Shown here: positions 24,558 through 38,510 of the stretch, in pieces
Position numbering within the stretch: the first letter of the stretch is position 1
How the letters are laid out: the number at the start of each line of letters is the position of its first letter
From: Austropuccinia psidii
Lineage: Eukaryota > Basidiomycota > Pucciniomycetes > Pucciniales > Sphaerophragmiaceae
Reading direction: 5' to 3'
Assembly: GCA_023105745.1 (NCBI GenBank)
Contig: JALGQZ010000009.1
Location: 11,394,564-11,458,563 of the forward strand
DNA length: 64,000 bases
The notes under the pieces: model-generated
The model's database searches: none
What the model saw: only the letters and a program-made list of their open reading frames with translations
Told to the model about the DNA's origin: nothing
Made by a program: the position numbers and the translations under genes

Positions 24558-25346
24558 ATGGGGTGCTCCATAGGAGTGCAAAACAGAAGGGACGTAGAAA
24601 ATTTCAGCCCTGGTGGCTATAAAAAGCCATGCAAACTTTAATTTTGGATTTTCAGGGGCAATGTGTGATGACATGATACAAGTCTAGATTTCTGACTAAT
24701 CAGATTTCTTCACTTCACTTTTCATATTCACATGACATGTTTCTGACCAATCAGATCAATCAATTATTATCTCAACTATTCATGTGAAATGTTTGTGACA
24801 TGTGGCTGTGAAATAAAGTCAAACCTTAACTTTTGGCCATGGAGCCCTTAGCTCCATGTATTACTCAATTGATTAATAATCAGTAAGCTGATTCTACTGT
24901 ATTATAGATTTCTGGCTATTGAGGGCTGACTTGTGGGTTAGGTTTCAAATTTTTCTGAAAACAAATATAGGATTGACTTTGTGTATTACTTATTGACCTG
25001 TATTACCTGCTTTCTTCCTGAAAATTCCTAAATCTTCTTGAATTTTCCCAAAACTTCCAGAAAATTCACTTTTCCAAAACTCTAAATTTTGAGTGTGACC
25101 TTCATGTGGCTTGAACCCATGACATGCCTTCTTCCAGTCTTCAAAGCCAGAGGTCCTTCCTTGTCAACTCTGCAAGCTGCCTTTTATGAGACTTCCAAAA
25201 TAGTTACTACATTAACATGTCCCACTCCTTTTCTCTTCCCAAAAATATTTTTACAAACCTAATGGCCTTGCAGAGTTGCCTTAAAAGAGGAAACCTATGC
25301 AAGAATAATAGTTAAAACAAAATAAAACAAATTCATACATACCATA

Positions 25347-27529
25347 TCCCTTCCAACCTCCAGTCCCACTCTTCATTTCTGCATCTCCAATGAGGAATTT
25401 GGAGGTCACATTAATAGAAAAGTTTATTTAATATGGCCTTTCCCATTCAAAAATTAATTATTTTGGTCTTCAAAAATTAATATTACAATTATTTTAAGGA
25501 ACTCAATGATTCTTATCCCTCCTTGGGTGGTTCATAATAGCAAAATCAATGAAAGCTCCCAAAATTAATACTTGTTAAGGTATTTTGTTCCACACCTTGA
25601 ACCTTCTATGTCCCCTATGATGCCTACAGCTCTGGTATCTCTATTGATTGGCATCCTCATCGTGACTCTGATTATAATAATCACCCAATTGCTTATATTA
25701 AAGCATATCATTAAAAAATATATATACATAAAAAATCATTTACAGAGAAAATTGAAAAAAATGTCTTTGATTTGGGTACTTTCCATCACCATTATGTGTT
25801 GGATAGTGCAGTGGGGTGAAACTGGCAGAGAAAATAAGTGGTCAATTTTCCTTAATAAATATGTCATTTATGTTCTTCCATTCTTATTTTACTTTTATTT
25901 CCCCTTAAAAGTGCTTGCATCCTATTGGTATCCTCTTTCATATAAGTAATTACCATAAAAATAAAAAAATTATTCAGCTGAAATATCATGGTATATCACA
26001 GTATTTAAAGCTCCCTTAATAGCTTGATAAGCTGAATCAAAAATGGAAGCTAAAGTAAATATTATATGTGAAATTCATAATACTTTGATAAGAGATGGAG
26101 AATAATTAACTCAATACTTAAAAGAAAATCATTTTTGAGGAAGATAAAATAGTGAAGATATTTTCATATAACCAAAAAATTGAAAAATAATATTTGAAAT
26201 ATGTTATAGGTTCCTTTGGGAAAAGCAATAGAAAGTTAAAACTAATAAAGTAATTACCTGAATATTCTGAGAATATCAAGAAAAGCCTGTATAAAATGCA
26301 ATGATATTTGAATACATTTTATATCAGAGGTTATGAGCTCTTCAAAATTAATAAAAAATAGGGATTAGGATCCAAAAAGATCATTACAGTGTTAATTATT
26401 AAATGAAGTATAGTTTAAAATAATTTTTTGAAAACAAATTAAGAATGTACACATGACTTTGTGATCTTATGATAAGTGCAAACATACTGCAATAACCCCA
26501 AATATTATAGGAATATACAAATTAAACTAAGATTATTAATGAGTTTCTTTTTATTCTTATCTAAGATAAGATAAAAATCTTGAAAAAAATCTTTCAAGGG
26601 TTCTGCTAAATACATGTAGGTTTTTAATAAAAACACATAAGACTTTATTTCTTTTTGTGAAAAAATTAAATATCTCTAAATATTTACTGGAAAAGAACAT
26701 AGTTTTGTGATGAAAACATGTGAACTGGCTATTTATTTGAAAAAATAATTCAAAAAACGTTTTTGGTTATTATGTAATTTTTTTTTGGTTTTTTGCTTTG
26801 AGGTGGCTTCTCAAGTACATTTAAGCTTCTCAGTATTTTTTTGCCATCATTTTTTTGAATTTCCCAATTTAGAGAATCGGAAAGATTGTTAAAAAAATTA
26901 AGAAAAAAGGATTCAACTTATGTATGTAGTGTGAGCTTTTGACAAAGAAACTTTAGGGATAAAAATTAAGCCTAAAAATGAGGTTTTTATTTTGAAGCTA
27001 TGACTGATGAGGATTATGAGGAAAATAATAAAGAGCTATTACATATATTTTAAGCTTTAAAAAAATAAATAAGATGATAATTTACATTGTCAAATGAATA
27101 AAGCTCTCATTATTGAGATAGTCACAAATTGCTCTTTACCATAAAGAACCTTTCATTATCACAATGATAGAAATTTTGAAATTTCATCATAAAATTATTA
27201 GCTTCATCATAGATATGAAACAAATAATTTACATTGGTATTTAATAATGGGTACTAAAATAAAAGCAAGGATCCTTTCAAACATATTTTCACCAATTCAA
27301 TAATAGGACCCCTAATGATATGTTAAAAATTGGATCATTTTTATAGTTAGATTGTTATCAATTTTCTAAGGAAAAGATTGATAATAAAATATTAGCATCC
27401 TAATAACTTTTTTGGAAATATTATAATATTTGCAATAAAATGTTTTATATAATTTAAATAAGCTTTCTACCTTACAAGTCAAATTTAATTTTTATTTGAA
27501 GAAAGCTTTTATGCTTTAAATAACAGCCT
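25347..27529. other. No gene recognised; weak LTR-B-like end near 25.6 kb
   Basis: A 125-codon hydrophobic open frame at 25572-25949 is AT-driven and matches nothing I know. Its first bases (AAGGTATTTTGTTCCACACC) resemble LTR-B 3' ends, so it probably starts in element debris. A 12-bp inverted repeat, CAACTCTGCAAG / CTTGCAGAGTTG, lies just left of this stretch at about 25.17-25.28 kb. MULE-end-like words lie near 26.61-26.73 kb. Confidence 0.45.
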
Positions 27530-30500
27530 TGTGAGCCTTGTGGTATTTTCTAAATACCCAGATAGGAAAAAGATACCTCTAAGAAGCCTTTAAAATATTC
27601 AGGACCCATATATAACTTTCATATCCAAAATTTATCATTTTTCATAAAGAAAAATATTGATAGATCTTAAGTGAGTGAGTACATCCATGGATTTGAGTCC
27701 AGTTTTAGATCTTACACAAAACATTCACCTAGGGTAACTCCATAAAGAGAGTAAGCTCAAATTGACTATGTAAGGTGGTAATATAGAGAATGATGTAACA
27801 ACTCATTCTCAGTACCACATAAAAGATTTGTTTAAATTTTGGTTTTTTTCATTTTTATGCCAAAAATAATGGAATTATGACAAACTTCATATCAAATATG
27901 AACCAAAATTAGTGCTATTGATTCTTATATTACTCAAAATAATTTCTTGTTACCTCTTGGAGGCTGAAATACCATTTTTGATGTAAAATTTAGCCAAGGG
28001 GGACAAAAGACATTGAAGATAGGAAGGGTAACAAGCTTCTGAGGTCTATAAAGAGCATCAAGTCCTAGAGCTTGAATAAATGGATTATTATTTTTCAATT
28101 AATATATCAAAACCTTTTTGGAACTTTATTCCCAAGGCTTGGTGCCATAAAATCATGTGAAAATAGCAAATAAGCTGCTTTCTTGATGTACTGAGGGGGT
28201 AATAAGTGCCTTTGACTCTATAATATACATCTATTCATCATTATTTACCATTAATAAGGCAAAAAAATAATTAAAACAGTTTATGGACTATTATCTGTGG
28301 AATTACCTCATGGAAACCAGTTGTTACTCTACTATTTTCCTGAACCACATCTAAAATGAGGCAAAAATTCAAAAATTCATTAAAATACAATTCTTAATAA
28401 ATCTGTTCAAAAATATCAGGACTAATGGTGTAAGGTTTGTCTATGAAACTCTTGATAATAGTAACAATATCAAGAGTACTATGACTGTCCTCAGTAGAAA
28501 AATATAATATAACAAAATATTATAGCCACAAATTAGATATAATTGTTACAAAATAATTATATAAAAAAATAAATTGAATTATTATTAAAAAATACAATAG
28601 CAAAATTTCAGTAACTATAATAAATTATAATTATTCTATTATTGTTATAGTCACTGACAGTTATAACAATTAGAAGTGTAAAGATCTTAATGAGACAATT
28701 ACATGTAGAAAATATAAATATTTAACCACTTATAAATAATATAAATATTATTTTCAAAAAAGAAATTATAACACACATTGTGCAGATAAAATTTTTATAA
28801 AATTTTTTTATAAAATAACTAATAATAGATAAAAAAATATAGAATTTTAAAGAAAAGTGACTTATAATATAAATTTAATACAACAAGTCAAATACAACAG
28901 TTATTATATTAAATGATTATTATAAGTCAAAAACATGCCAAAAATTGATATTTCCAAAGATTAAAAAACTTCTTATTATCAAAAATATGATTAAAGAATT
29001 TTTAAGAGGAATTTGTGGATTTTAAGAGATATTTTAAGACAATAAAATATTTTATTGATGATTACAACAATAATCCAATTTCTATTATTTAAATTCTTTA
29101 ATTTAAGACTTAAAACTAATAAAACACTTACGAAATACTTTAATAATAAGATTTTATATATAATAAAACTTTACCTGTTAAAAATGTCTAATATAGTTGG
29201 ATTGGATTGAATTGATGGACAAAAACAGGGATGAATAGAATATTTTTATGTCTTCAAAGAAGCTCTCATGATTCATAATGGATATAGAGGGCGTTCCCAG
29301 GTCAAAACTTAAAAACCATGCTTAAAAATGAGGTTCTTAACTTAAGGTAACTTATTTTGAGTTCCAATTTAAAGTTACCAGTGTTATTCTTAACTCCAAG
29401 TAGCTTTAATCCTCATTTAAGCTAATTATTTTAAGCTTTGATATAAAAGAATTTTATTTATTAAATTTCATCACATGAAAAACTTCAAAATTAATTTTCA
29501 ACCAAAAATCTCTTAAACTCACTTTTTAATTATTTTTAAAGAAATATTAATTTTCTCTAAGTATAATTAAAAGAGTAATTTTTCAGGCTAATTACCAATA
29601 AAACCCGTTTATAAAAGATACTTAAAATTTGATTTATACACATATAACATTGAATTGTAAGCTTTGTGAAAGTTTCAAGAAAATCCATCAAGATTTGGAC
29701 TTTTAATGAATTTTTGATGTTATGGCTGTTTTTCCAAATAAAATAGCAATACACACTAAACCTTAATTTTCGATAAGGTTTTAATTCTTGTAAATCTAAG
29801 CTTTTAAGCTTATTTAAGCTTTGAAGGGTCTCAAAACTTTATTTTCAAGCTTGCATATTGGGATTTACCCTTTGACAGCTTGAAATTCCTGTCCAAACTG
29901 GGATAAAAACAGCTTAAACTTTAAGGTTGGATCAAAGTCTAATCTTAAAGTTTAAATAAGGTTGAAAATATTCCAATACAGGTGGACAACCTTAATTGAA
30001 TACTTGCAGATCCAAAAAGTTGGGTACCCCAGCTCTGTTTGGTCTTTTTCCTTTGTCCCACCTTTTTGCGTGCATTTTGCCCTTTTATTTATTTAAAGCC
30101 ATAGTATGGCCTTAAACACTTTTAACTTGAGCTCATGCAGGATTTATATTCTGTATGGCAAATCCTTAGCCAATTCAGTAAATATACACAACACCTCAAT
30201 TTTAACTAGATTTTTGGTAAGTTTGCATAAACCTTATGCAACTTTAAATTTATGCTTATTTAAGCTTAAATTTAACAATTTTAAAAAAATGTTAAAAAAG
30301 CTACATTAGTACTGTGAGATTCTCAAATCTTCCAATAACTTAAGAAAAAAGCATTTTCGGGTATAACACCCTTTGGGTGTACCCTAGGTTATTTTTGGTG
30401 TAGAATCCAAAAATGAAATGATAATTATAACTTTGTTTATCCAAAAAAAATTTATATTTATTTTTTATTATTTTTTATTTTAATTTCAACTGACAATTCT

Positions 30501-31755
30501 GTTCAAGACTAAATCAGCTGTATATAAAGTTATTTGTGGCCTTATGGGTATGTCATATATACCTCACAGGCTCACAAATGGAGAGATTATTAATAAATGA
30601 TAAAATAACAAATAAGTTTGACTTATTAATCTAAATCATAATATTTACTTAAAGTTCATCTTTGATGATTCAATGTGAAGCACTGAATCTTCAAAATTCA
30701 CAAAAATCAAAGCCTGTTATGGAATTTTTGATAATAATTATAGCTCAAAAAGAAATTTAATTTTTAAATGGAAGAATATTTAAAGTGGTAACTTAAAGAT
30801 TTGTTGACCATAAATGGGTTGGTAACCAATTAAGATCACATAAGTAAGTAATTAATATAATTCTATGTGACAAAAAGTGATGCAATAATGAATTAAAATA
30901 AGGAAAATGGTCTTATTAATAAAATTTATCCCATTTAGATCCTTTTCAAATCTATTTGAGCTGGTTTGGACCTAAAAGAAGCCTAATAATTCTGTTTTTT
31001 CCAAGAATAATCTCATCACCACTTCAATATTAAACATTTATAATAGTATATTACTAAAAGGAATGATAAAAGTGTTCATAACATTTTGAATAATTTTAAT
31101 GCTTAAAAAGGACTTTAAATGAAAAATATTATTATTAAATACTTAAAGTTTATATTACTTGAGTTTTAATTCATTCTAATAAATCCACAAGTAATATTTT
31201 AAGCTTATGAAAAAACTTTTAACCCTTGAATTATGTGCATTTTAAAGGGTCTTGTGAATAGATTTCTCTCGTTTTACTTCTGTTTGAGAAGTTTATATGA
31301 TATTTTGTCTCATGATAATTCTTTTTTATCATTACTATAAATAGGTAAGCTTACGAATTCTTTTATACTCAATTTTCTCTAAATTTCTCTATAAAAGAAA
31401 TTATTTTAAACTATATTATTTTTAATAACATTTTCCATCAATATTTATTAAGAAATGAAAAACTTTTCTTCAGTATTATTGACCCTTGTACAGAAATATT
31501 ACTGATACATTAATATTTCTGGTAGCATATTTGGGTGATAGAGAATTTTTTTATATAATTACTAAATATTTTGATTTTTAATTGTATATGAGTAATTATA
31601 TCCCCAAATGAATAATTCCTATTAAAATCTTTAAGTAAGTAAAAATATGAAGCTTGTTGCTAGAATGAATTTTATTTTATTATATTGATCTTCTGAGTGC
31701 AGTCATAGTACACTAGTCTAATCTAATGAGCTGTTTAATAGAAGAAGGTTAAAAT
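27530..31755 (+). repeat. LTR-A copy A5, forward, split by an LTR-A insertion
   Basis: Made of 27530-28428 and about 30582-31755 (about 2.07 kb once the insert is removed). It starts TGTGAGCCTTGTGGTATTTT. Just before the insert, AAATTCAAAAATTCATTAAA near 28367 aligns with A3 near 22998. After the insert, CTGAGTGCAGTCATAGTAC near 31693 aligns with the near-end word of A3 and A4. The two halves together therefore cover one whole LTR. Confidence 0.75.
28429..30576 (-). mobile_element. Solo LTR-A copy A4, inserted in LTR-A copy A5
   Basis: A 2148-bp unit which on the minus strand starts TGTGAGCCTGTGAGGTA at 30576 and ends AAACCTTACA at 28429. It is flanked by a perfect 5-bp target duplication, AATGG (28424-28428 and 30577-30581). 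Together with A3 it makes a large inverted pair that could look like one fold-back element, but each copy has its own ends and duplication. Solo LTR formed by recombination. Confidence 0.92.
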
Positions 31756-34700
31756 ACTTTTTATTTATGAAAGAGCCACCTTACTATTACTGAACTAAAC
31801 ACTTTTCATTTATGAAATAAAATATCTCTTATTTTGTGAAATAAAGGATTTGTTATTGTAGAAACCTTGATATTTTACCAATGAAACCTGTATATGGTTC
31901 AAGTAACAGTATTATTTTTATCTCTTTGTTAACATAGTTTATATTGGTGAAAAAGCAGTCGCTCTTCTTCTGTATTAGAAGTTGTCCATTTCATAAGGAT
32001 ATTTTTGTTAATGAAATGAAAAATTTCTCATTATTGGACGAAAATGGCTGCTACCATTTTAATTAAAGACTTCAATTACTCCTATTTGGATATCTTTTAA
32101 CCCAAAAATATGATTAAAAAGGTTTTCTGCATGTATCAATAAGAAAACTTCATGTTTTTACAAAATTATTGTCAAAAAACATGAGAACTTACATGTTCTT
32201 AACATCAATCCATTTCCGTATTAACTCCGAAAAAACGATAATCAAGTTGTTTGAAGAACTGTTTGATAATAAATATCACAAAAGATGTTTGGGATTTAGA
32301 GAAATATATAAATTATTAATAAGGAAAAGAAATAACTAGATTATAATCCAAAATAAATTAGAAAATTTCACTAAGAAAGAATTCAATAAATAACTCCCTC
32401 TTTAGAATAAAAGTTTAAAAAAATTGGCAAGATTAATCCTTCCCCAAACGGATTATCAGGCTATAGATAATGTATGAATATATGTGATTTTATATGAAAA
32501 GCTTATTAAATCTTTAATATTTTGAAGGAATATTATATATATATATTGAATTAATCTCATCAAACTTATTCTATCATTGGAGCCTTTTGAATAATTATTT
32601 TGTTTGGGCTCTGTGTTAATATTATAATATATACTTTTAGGAAGAATAATTGAAAGGAAAAAATAAGTTGATAATAATTTGAGGTTTAATTAAACGAGTT
32701 TTTTTTCCACAAAAATAAGCTATTATGTGTATCTTAAAGGCTATAAAGAATTGAATGAAAATGACTTGGATGGAATTCAAGTGTTAAAAAAATGGAATGT
32801 AATTTTTGGACTGGAAAATTATATTTAAGAATATCAAAATTGAACTCTAAACTAAATAAAATATGTTTTATCAAATTATAATCAAAAAGTATCAACTATA
32901 ATTATAATACTTTTACATATAAATTTCTGAGGTGGAAAATCCATTTTAAACCAATGGTGCCAGAATAACACAGAATCCTCAGGCGTTAGTATTGAGTATC
33001 AAAATAAAAATGATATGGTTTTTAAAGAGGATTTATTAAAAGGTGTATGAGCCCATTTAGGTATTTGCTCTTGATACTTATCATAGAATTTGGACTGGTT
33101 ACCAGCAGGATAAAATTATGACCAGTTTCTACAGTTTGATAAATGCTATATATGCTTTTTAGAATTTTTCCTGGAAATTTATGGATCTCTTTCCCAAATT
33201 AGCTGTAATAAGCTGGCTTAAGAGCCTAAAATAAGGAAAATTGAATAAAAAATGGCCTTTGGGTTTTGGTTAAAACCTTGGAATGGTAATTTACTGTACA
33301 AATTATACTGAAAGAATTTAAAATGCTTGAACAGTTTATGGAAGAAACTTTAATATTTTTTGGAGAAAGGTTAAAGGAAAAGGATGGAATTCCCTTGTTC
33401 TTAATTTTCTCCTTACAATTATTTTGATTAAAAATTGAGGAGATTAATAACATATGTTAATAAAGCCTTTGGTCATATTTTTATAATTTGGCTTTTTGTA
33501 AGAATTATTTGAATTAATTTTGTGTAAATATTAAAGTAGTTATCTTAATCCTTTAACCAGAAATAATACTTGATTAAATAATATATAATTACTATAATAT
33601 ATGATACTTAGTTGGTATATTAAATATGGACAGATTTCGGTACGTTCTTATCTTCAATTTCTCTAAAACGTTACTCTCATATTATTTTATTAAAATTATT
33701 CACTCAATTGATAAAAGATAAATACCATAATAATATTTTTGATAGAGTTAGAAATGTTCTGAGGTATTTTTTAGACAAATATTAACTATTGATGCAATCA
33801 TATATTTTCCTAATGGTGGTGCTAAAAGTTAAGAAGCTTTAAAAGAAGAATTCTTTGAATTTCAAAAACAAATCCTAAATCCAAAAACCCAACTTTCAAT
33901 AAAAATAATTCATTTATTCAGCTTTGAATGTTCCTTGATTTAGCTCAAACATGAAGTATAGTTAGTTAGTTCTATAAGTTCAATTCTAAAAAAGAACACG
34001 TTAATCCGGTTAGTATTTTTATCTGGGCTTTCATTAAAAAATACAGGTGACTAGATCATTTTGTGAAGTATAATTGCACTGATACTTTTGGATACCTCAT
34101 GGGACACAAAAGGTCATCCACCTTCTAAAATACTTCAGGCACAGAAGCCAAAAATGAAAAAAACCATCATTCCTTTTATGAAATTCGGATTTCTTAAAAA
34201 AACAAACTGTCCAAAAACGCATAAGGGATTTGGATATTTTTGCGGAGTGTATGAAAAAGCATAAGTGGGGATACCATCATAATAGAACCCAGGATTTTGT
34301 CTTCTTTAAAGTGAGGTTAATAAAAAATTGAATTTTTTTTGAAAGCTACAGAAATAAGATTATGAAAAATATTTAAAATATATAAGCAGAATCATGTTTC
34401 TTTAAAACAATATAAAAATTTAATGGGCTTAAAGATATTTGCGACAAGGTCTAAGAATATCGGAACAAAATATATAATCTATATCACCTTGTTATTGCAA
34501 GATTAACTAATTATTTGGAAGAAAGCCTAATACTCGACAGATCCCCAGTCTTAATTTTCCAGCACAATAAAGTAAAAGCAATAGAAAGGAGACCTAAGCT
34601 AGAATTAAATATTTGAAAAAAAATTACCATGAGCAAAGTGGTTACACCTGAAAGAAGGTTCTTCATTTGGAAAGTGACATAGGAGATAGGCTGGATAAAT

Positions 34701-37351
34701 ATTGGAATATAGGATATAATTGAAAATGAAAAATAGAAGTTTTGCAAGAGATACAATCCACATAGGAAAGTGACAAGTTTCAGTTAAATTGGATATATAT
34801 GAGTATTCTTTATGAGCTTTAAGCTTGTAATAGTTCAGAAATATATAATGTAAAAATCTCCCTTTCATTACCCAACTTTTTTTGTTTTTCCATGGGCTCA
34901 TATTAATAAGCTAAAGAAATAATGCATACTTTGAATCTTTCCATTAAGTTCTTCAAATACAGATCAAGAATTTGACATAAATTTTCTTATGAAAAAAATA
35001 ATGAGAGAAAAAAGACTACTCAGTAATTGGTAATTTTCGAAGAATATTAACAATTTAGGAAAACAAATCCTCTTTCAAAAATTCCCTTTCTGAAAAAAGA
35101 TTTTGTATGAGGACACAAATAATGAATTTCTAAATATTTAGAATTCAGTTAATATCTTCTATTAAAAATTTAGCTAAAAGGTTTCAAATCTTAATTATGA
35201 AACATTTATTGATGAGGAAACATACCAAAAAAGGAATATAAATGGGATAGTTATTACCAGGATTCCAGGGCATAAAAATTGTAAGTAAATATTGCTCCTT
35301 CCTATCTAAGCTATAAGAAATTGGTGAAGAAAAGTATGAATTTCGTGAATAATAAAGAATTTTTTCTTTGAAATTCTAGAATATAGATTGAAGATAGTTT
35401 TTATATCCAGAGCTAAATTAATTTTTTATAATAGAATATTCATTCATTATTACCATCTAAAGATTGAGATCATTCATCTTTTTTAAATATTTTGATTGTT
35501 TCCTTATAAAGCATAATATATGGATTAATTCTCTGTTTTTATACTTCTGACAAAAAATTGAAAATCAGAGTCACTCTATCTAGTGCATTGATTAAGTATT
35601 AAATCAGAAAATATTATTTTAAAATTGTAAAAGCCTTTTAATATCGCAATTAAGAATTAAAAATAGCTAGGGGGAAGAGTTTAATCATATTTTACTAATC
35701 ATAAAAAGAAATAATTCCTATATATCAAATAAGTAAAATAATGTTAATGATATTTTAAGAAAATTGATTTCCATAAATGAATGTTATTAATCTTATTGTG
35801 AATTAAATATTTATTTATCTGAACATTACTCATTTTATGATATTTACATTTCATTTACTTTTAATTATTCTATTTAAACTGTATCTAATCTATTTTATCA
35901 TACTTTAATAGGACTAATTTTGAATCTTTGCTGTACTTGATGGGATAAGCTGAACAGCTTATATTTTGGAATCCTAGTAAGATAAACACATTAAATTATC
36001 TGAGAGATTAAAGTATTAAATAAGTCTTTGATTGACTCATAAATAGGTTAAATTCAGAAAATGGAATGGATCTGAGAATTACCTCCCTCTCAATCTTCCT
36101 TAAAAAAGGAGGCACTCACTGAAACTTCAGAATTAGATGTCAAACAGCTATTGAGATTCATTAAATATTTCAAAAATCCTCCAATTGTACTGTTTTAAAA
36201 GAAATGGAATTCACATGAGCTTATTTAATCAAGCTAAGAAGGAGCTTTCTGCATTAAAAAGGTCTCTTAACCTATCTTTACTTACAAAATAGGTATAAAA
36301 TTGGGATTTTGTGCTGAATGTCAATATTGTTAATTCCATTATATCCAAATCCCATTTTTAAAGTCTCAATATAGAATATACATAAAGGGACTTTCAGTAT
36401 TCCTGTATATATAAAGAAAGGAATGAACTGATATATCGATAACAATGAAATTCTTTCTAGAGATTTAACCAAATTTCTCTGGAAGCCTTTTGAATGGATC
36501 TTGAAATTACATTACTTCACAGACACATTAAAACAGATCACAAAAAAAATTTTAATACCTCAAAAACTCTTTCACTATACTGATTAAACATCACACAGAA
36601 GAGCTATCCAAGTTTTGATCCTACTCATATTTGAAATTATGAAGATTGTGACTTGAAAAACTGGATAGATAACCACTTAATGTGCCTTCAATAAATTTGA
36701 TTTTGCATGTAGTAGAGGGAAAATATCTTAACTTATCGAAGGAGTAAATAACTATGGTTTGAGGAAGTATTCTCCAATAATAATAATAATTTTTTGAAAA
36801 TGTAAAAGTTCAAAAAAAGTGTAGAAATTATAAATTTCCTTCATTTTATAAAGACTAAAAATCCTAAATATTTTTTCTTTATCTGTGGCTCAATAAAGTA
36901 AAAAATTGAAAAATCATAATTATAGATCTTGAGTGATTGGGACCTGAGCTATTGGAGTGAACTATAGGCTTTAAGTGTCTACTTTGAAAGATAATTACAA
37001 TACGGAGTATTTTTCCAGAAGCCATACTAAAGGATTAATTCAGGTTTATTGAAAAAAGTCATAATTTGTTCAAAAAATAAGCATAAAACAATACCTTTTT
37101 TAAAAAAGATCAAAGAAAATCATAAAAAATAGTTAAAATTTCAAAAAATGATTGGAAAGTGAAATTAAGGAGGGGGCATACCTTTTTTCATATATTTTCT
37201 TGATTGTACATGATTTATCATTAGTTCATTTCCTTTCTTAATTGTTTCAATTTTTTAAAATAATGGGAGAGAAAGATTGGCATTATATGACTGTAAAAAC
37301 CCCATTATGGCGTACAAAGAAATTCCATCCATATTTCAAGTCACCAATTTC
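31756..37351. other. AT-rich stretch, no gene recognised
   Basis: Only short chance open frames. Faint MULE-end-like words occur at 32.13-32.21 kb (CATGTTTTTACAAAATT) and 34.21-34.28 kb (CCAAAAACGCATAAGG). Nothing else identified. Confidence 0.5.
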
Positions 37352-38510
37352 TGGTGTGAGAACTCCTTTTGTTGTGGAATAAGTAATCAGGAAGTAAATT
37401 AAGGGGGAAATCACAGCGAAATAGTCTTAAATTGATGAATCATCCTGTAAGTAAGGGTTCTAAGGTGTATGAGATTTCCCTTTAAGTATGAAGAAATTCC
37501 AATTTAGGACTTCTGAATACCCAAATCACATTCTAACCAATTAAAAGCCCCCTGCACTCAAGCCAAATAACAAAACCTTAACTGAAATGCTTACCAAAAT
37601 CACCAATACTTTACTAATTTTACTTTAAGCTTCCTGATAAAAATGAATAATGACAATCAAAACAATTAAAATAGTAAATATTTTTGTAATTATGGCATAT
37701 AATATATTTCCTTGTTTACAAAGAGGTGATATTATGTTGATTGTGCCATAGGATAATCCAAGAAGGTAAGTGGGAATGAACAATAGCTAAGGATATAGAG
37801 CTATCAACTGAAATACAAATATTAATAATTTCAATTCAAAGTGGCTGTGTAGGGGTTGAAATTATAGAATTGACTATAGAAGACTATACAAAGGTCTCTA
37901 TCAGTCTGTTAATAAATTAAGATCACTAATTGATAACAGTAAGATGTAATAAAATAGAGAATATAAGTTTAAAGTTTGTGGATGATATAATCTATGATAT
38001 AATTTAAATGGTGATTATCTTAAGATCACCATAAAATAGCTTTACTATCATTATTAATTTTACTTGAGTAATGTATTCTAGAGCTATAATGGAGCTTTTC
38101 TATTTTAGGGGCTTTCATTATTTTTGAGGAGTAATATAAAGCTAATATGAGGGTATTTTTTGAGCTATAATAATAGAAGACTATAAGGGTTAAGCTCTGA
38201 ATATGTATTTCCTTTATGTAAGGAAGTATTTTAATAAATTCTCATAGGAACACTATTCATAATATCTTCAACCAGTAATTTAAGAATGATATAGAGTAAT
38301 AATATTAAGTCAATATCAATCTATTCTACTAACAGTACATGACATAAGACTTTGATAAGAGACTGAGCCTGTCTACTGATATTTTATGTATAATACCAGA
38401 ATATCCTATTAGGGAAGGGATGAATTGCTCCTTGAAAGATATTTATCAATAAGAAGCATTGGGGGAAAATTTTAAAGAAAGGACCTCTATTCATACCTTT
38501 TGAGGAAGCA
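37352..38510 (-). repeat. LTR-B copy B5, degenerate, reverse (supported part)
   Basis: The left end on the minus strand contains ATTCCACAACAAAAGGAG then TTCTCACACCAG, close to copy B3 (CCCACACCAAAAGGAG then TTCCCACAACAC). About 1.12 kb upstream on the minus strand is the promoter word GGTATGAATAGAGGTCC (38497-38481). The upstream limit is unknown. Confidence 0.55.

Larger units (their letters stand above)
21148..25346 (-). repeat. LTR-B copy B1, reverse, split by an LTR-A insertion
   Basis: Made of 21148-22149 and 24290-25346 (about 2.06 kb without the insert). The 3' end on the minus strand carries TTTATCCCACA near 21170, with downstream similarity to copy B3. The TATA word GGATATAAATTGAG is on the minus strand at 24557-24544. 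Removing A3 puts the end-to-TATA distance near 1.24 kb, about the same as in copy B2. A purine tract, GAGGTTGGAAGGGA (minus strand, 25360-25347), precedes the inferred LTR start at about 25346 and looks like a polypurine tract. Confidence 0.6.

Noticed and set aside
25080..25160. Minus-strand tRNA-like segment with a GGTTCAAGCC B-box
   Set aside because: No acceptor stem, poor D- and anticodon arms; lies within LTR-B1.
25572..25949. 125-codon hydrophobic open frame as a membrane protein gene
   Set aside because: AT-driven Ile/Leu/Tyr composition, no start context, begins in LTR-B-like sequence, no family resemblance.
22150..30576. A single 8.4-kb fold-back element with 2.1-kb arms
   Set aside because: Each arm has its own LTR ends and its own target duplication (AGAGA/ACAGA and AATGG/AATGG), so they are two separate solo LTRs in opposite orientation.
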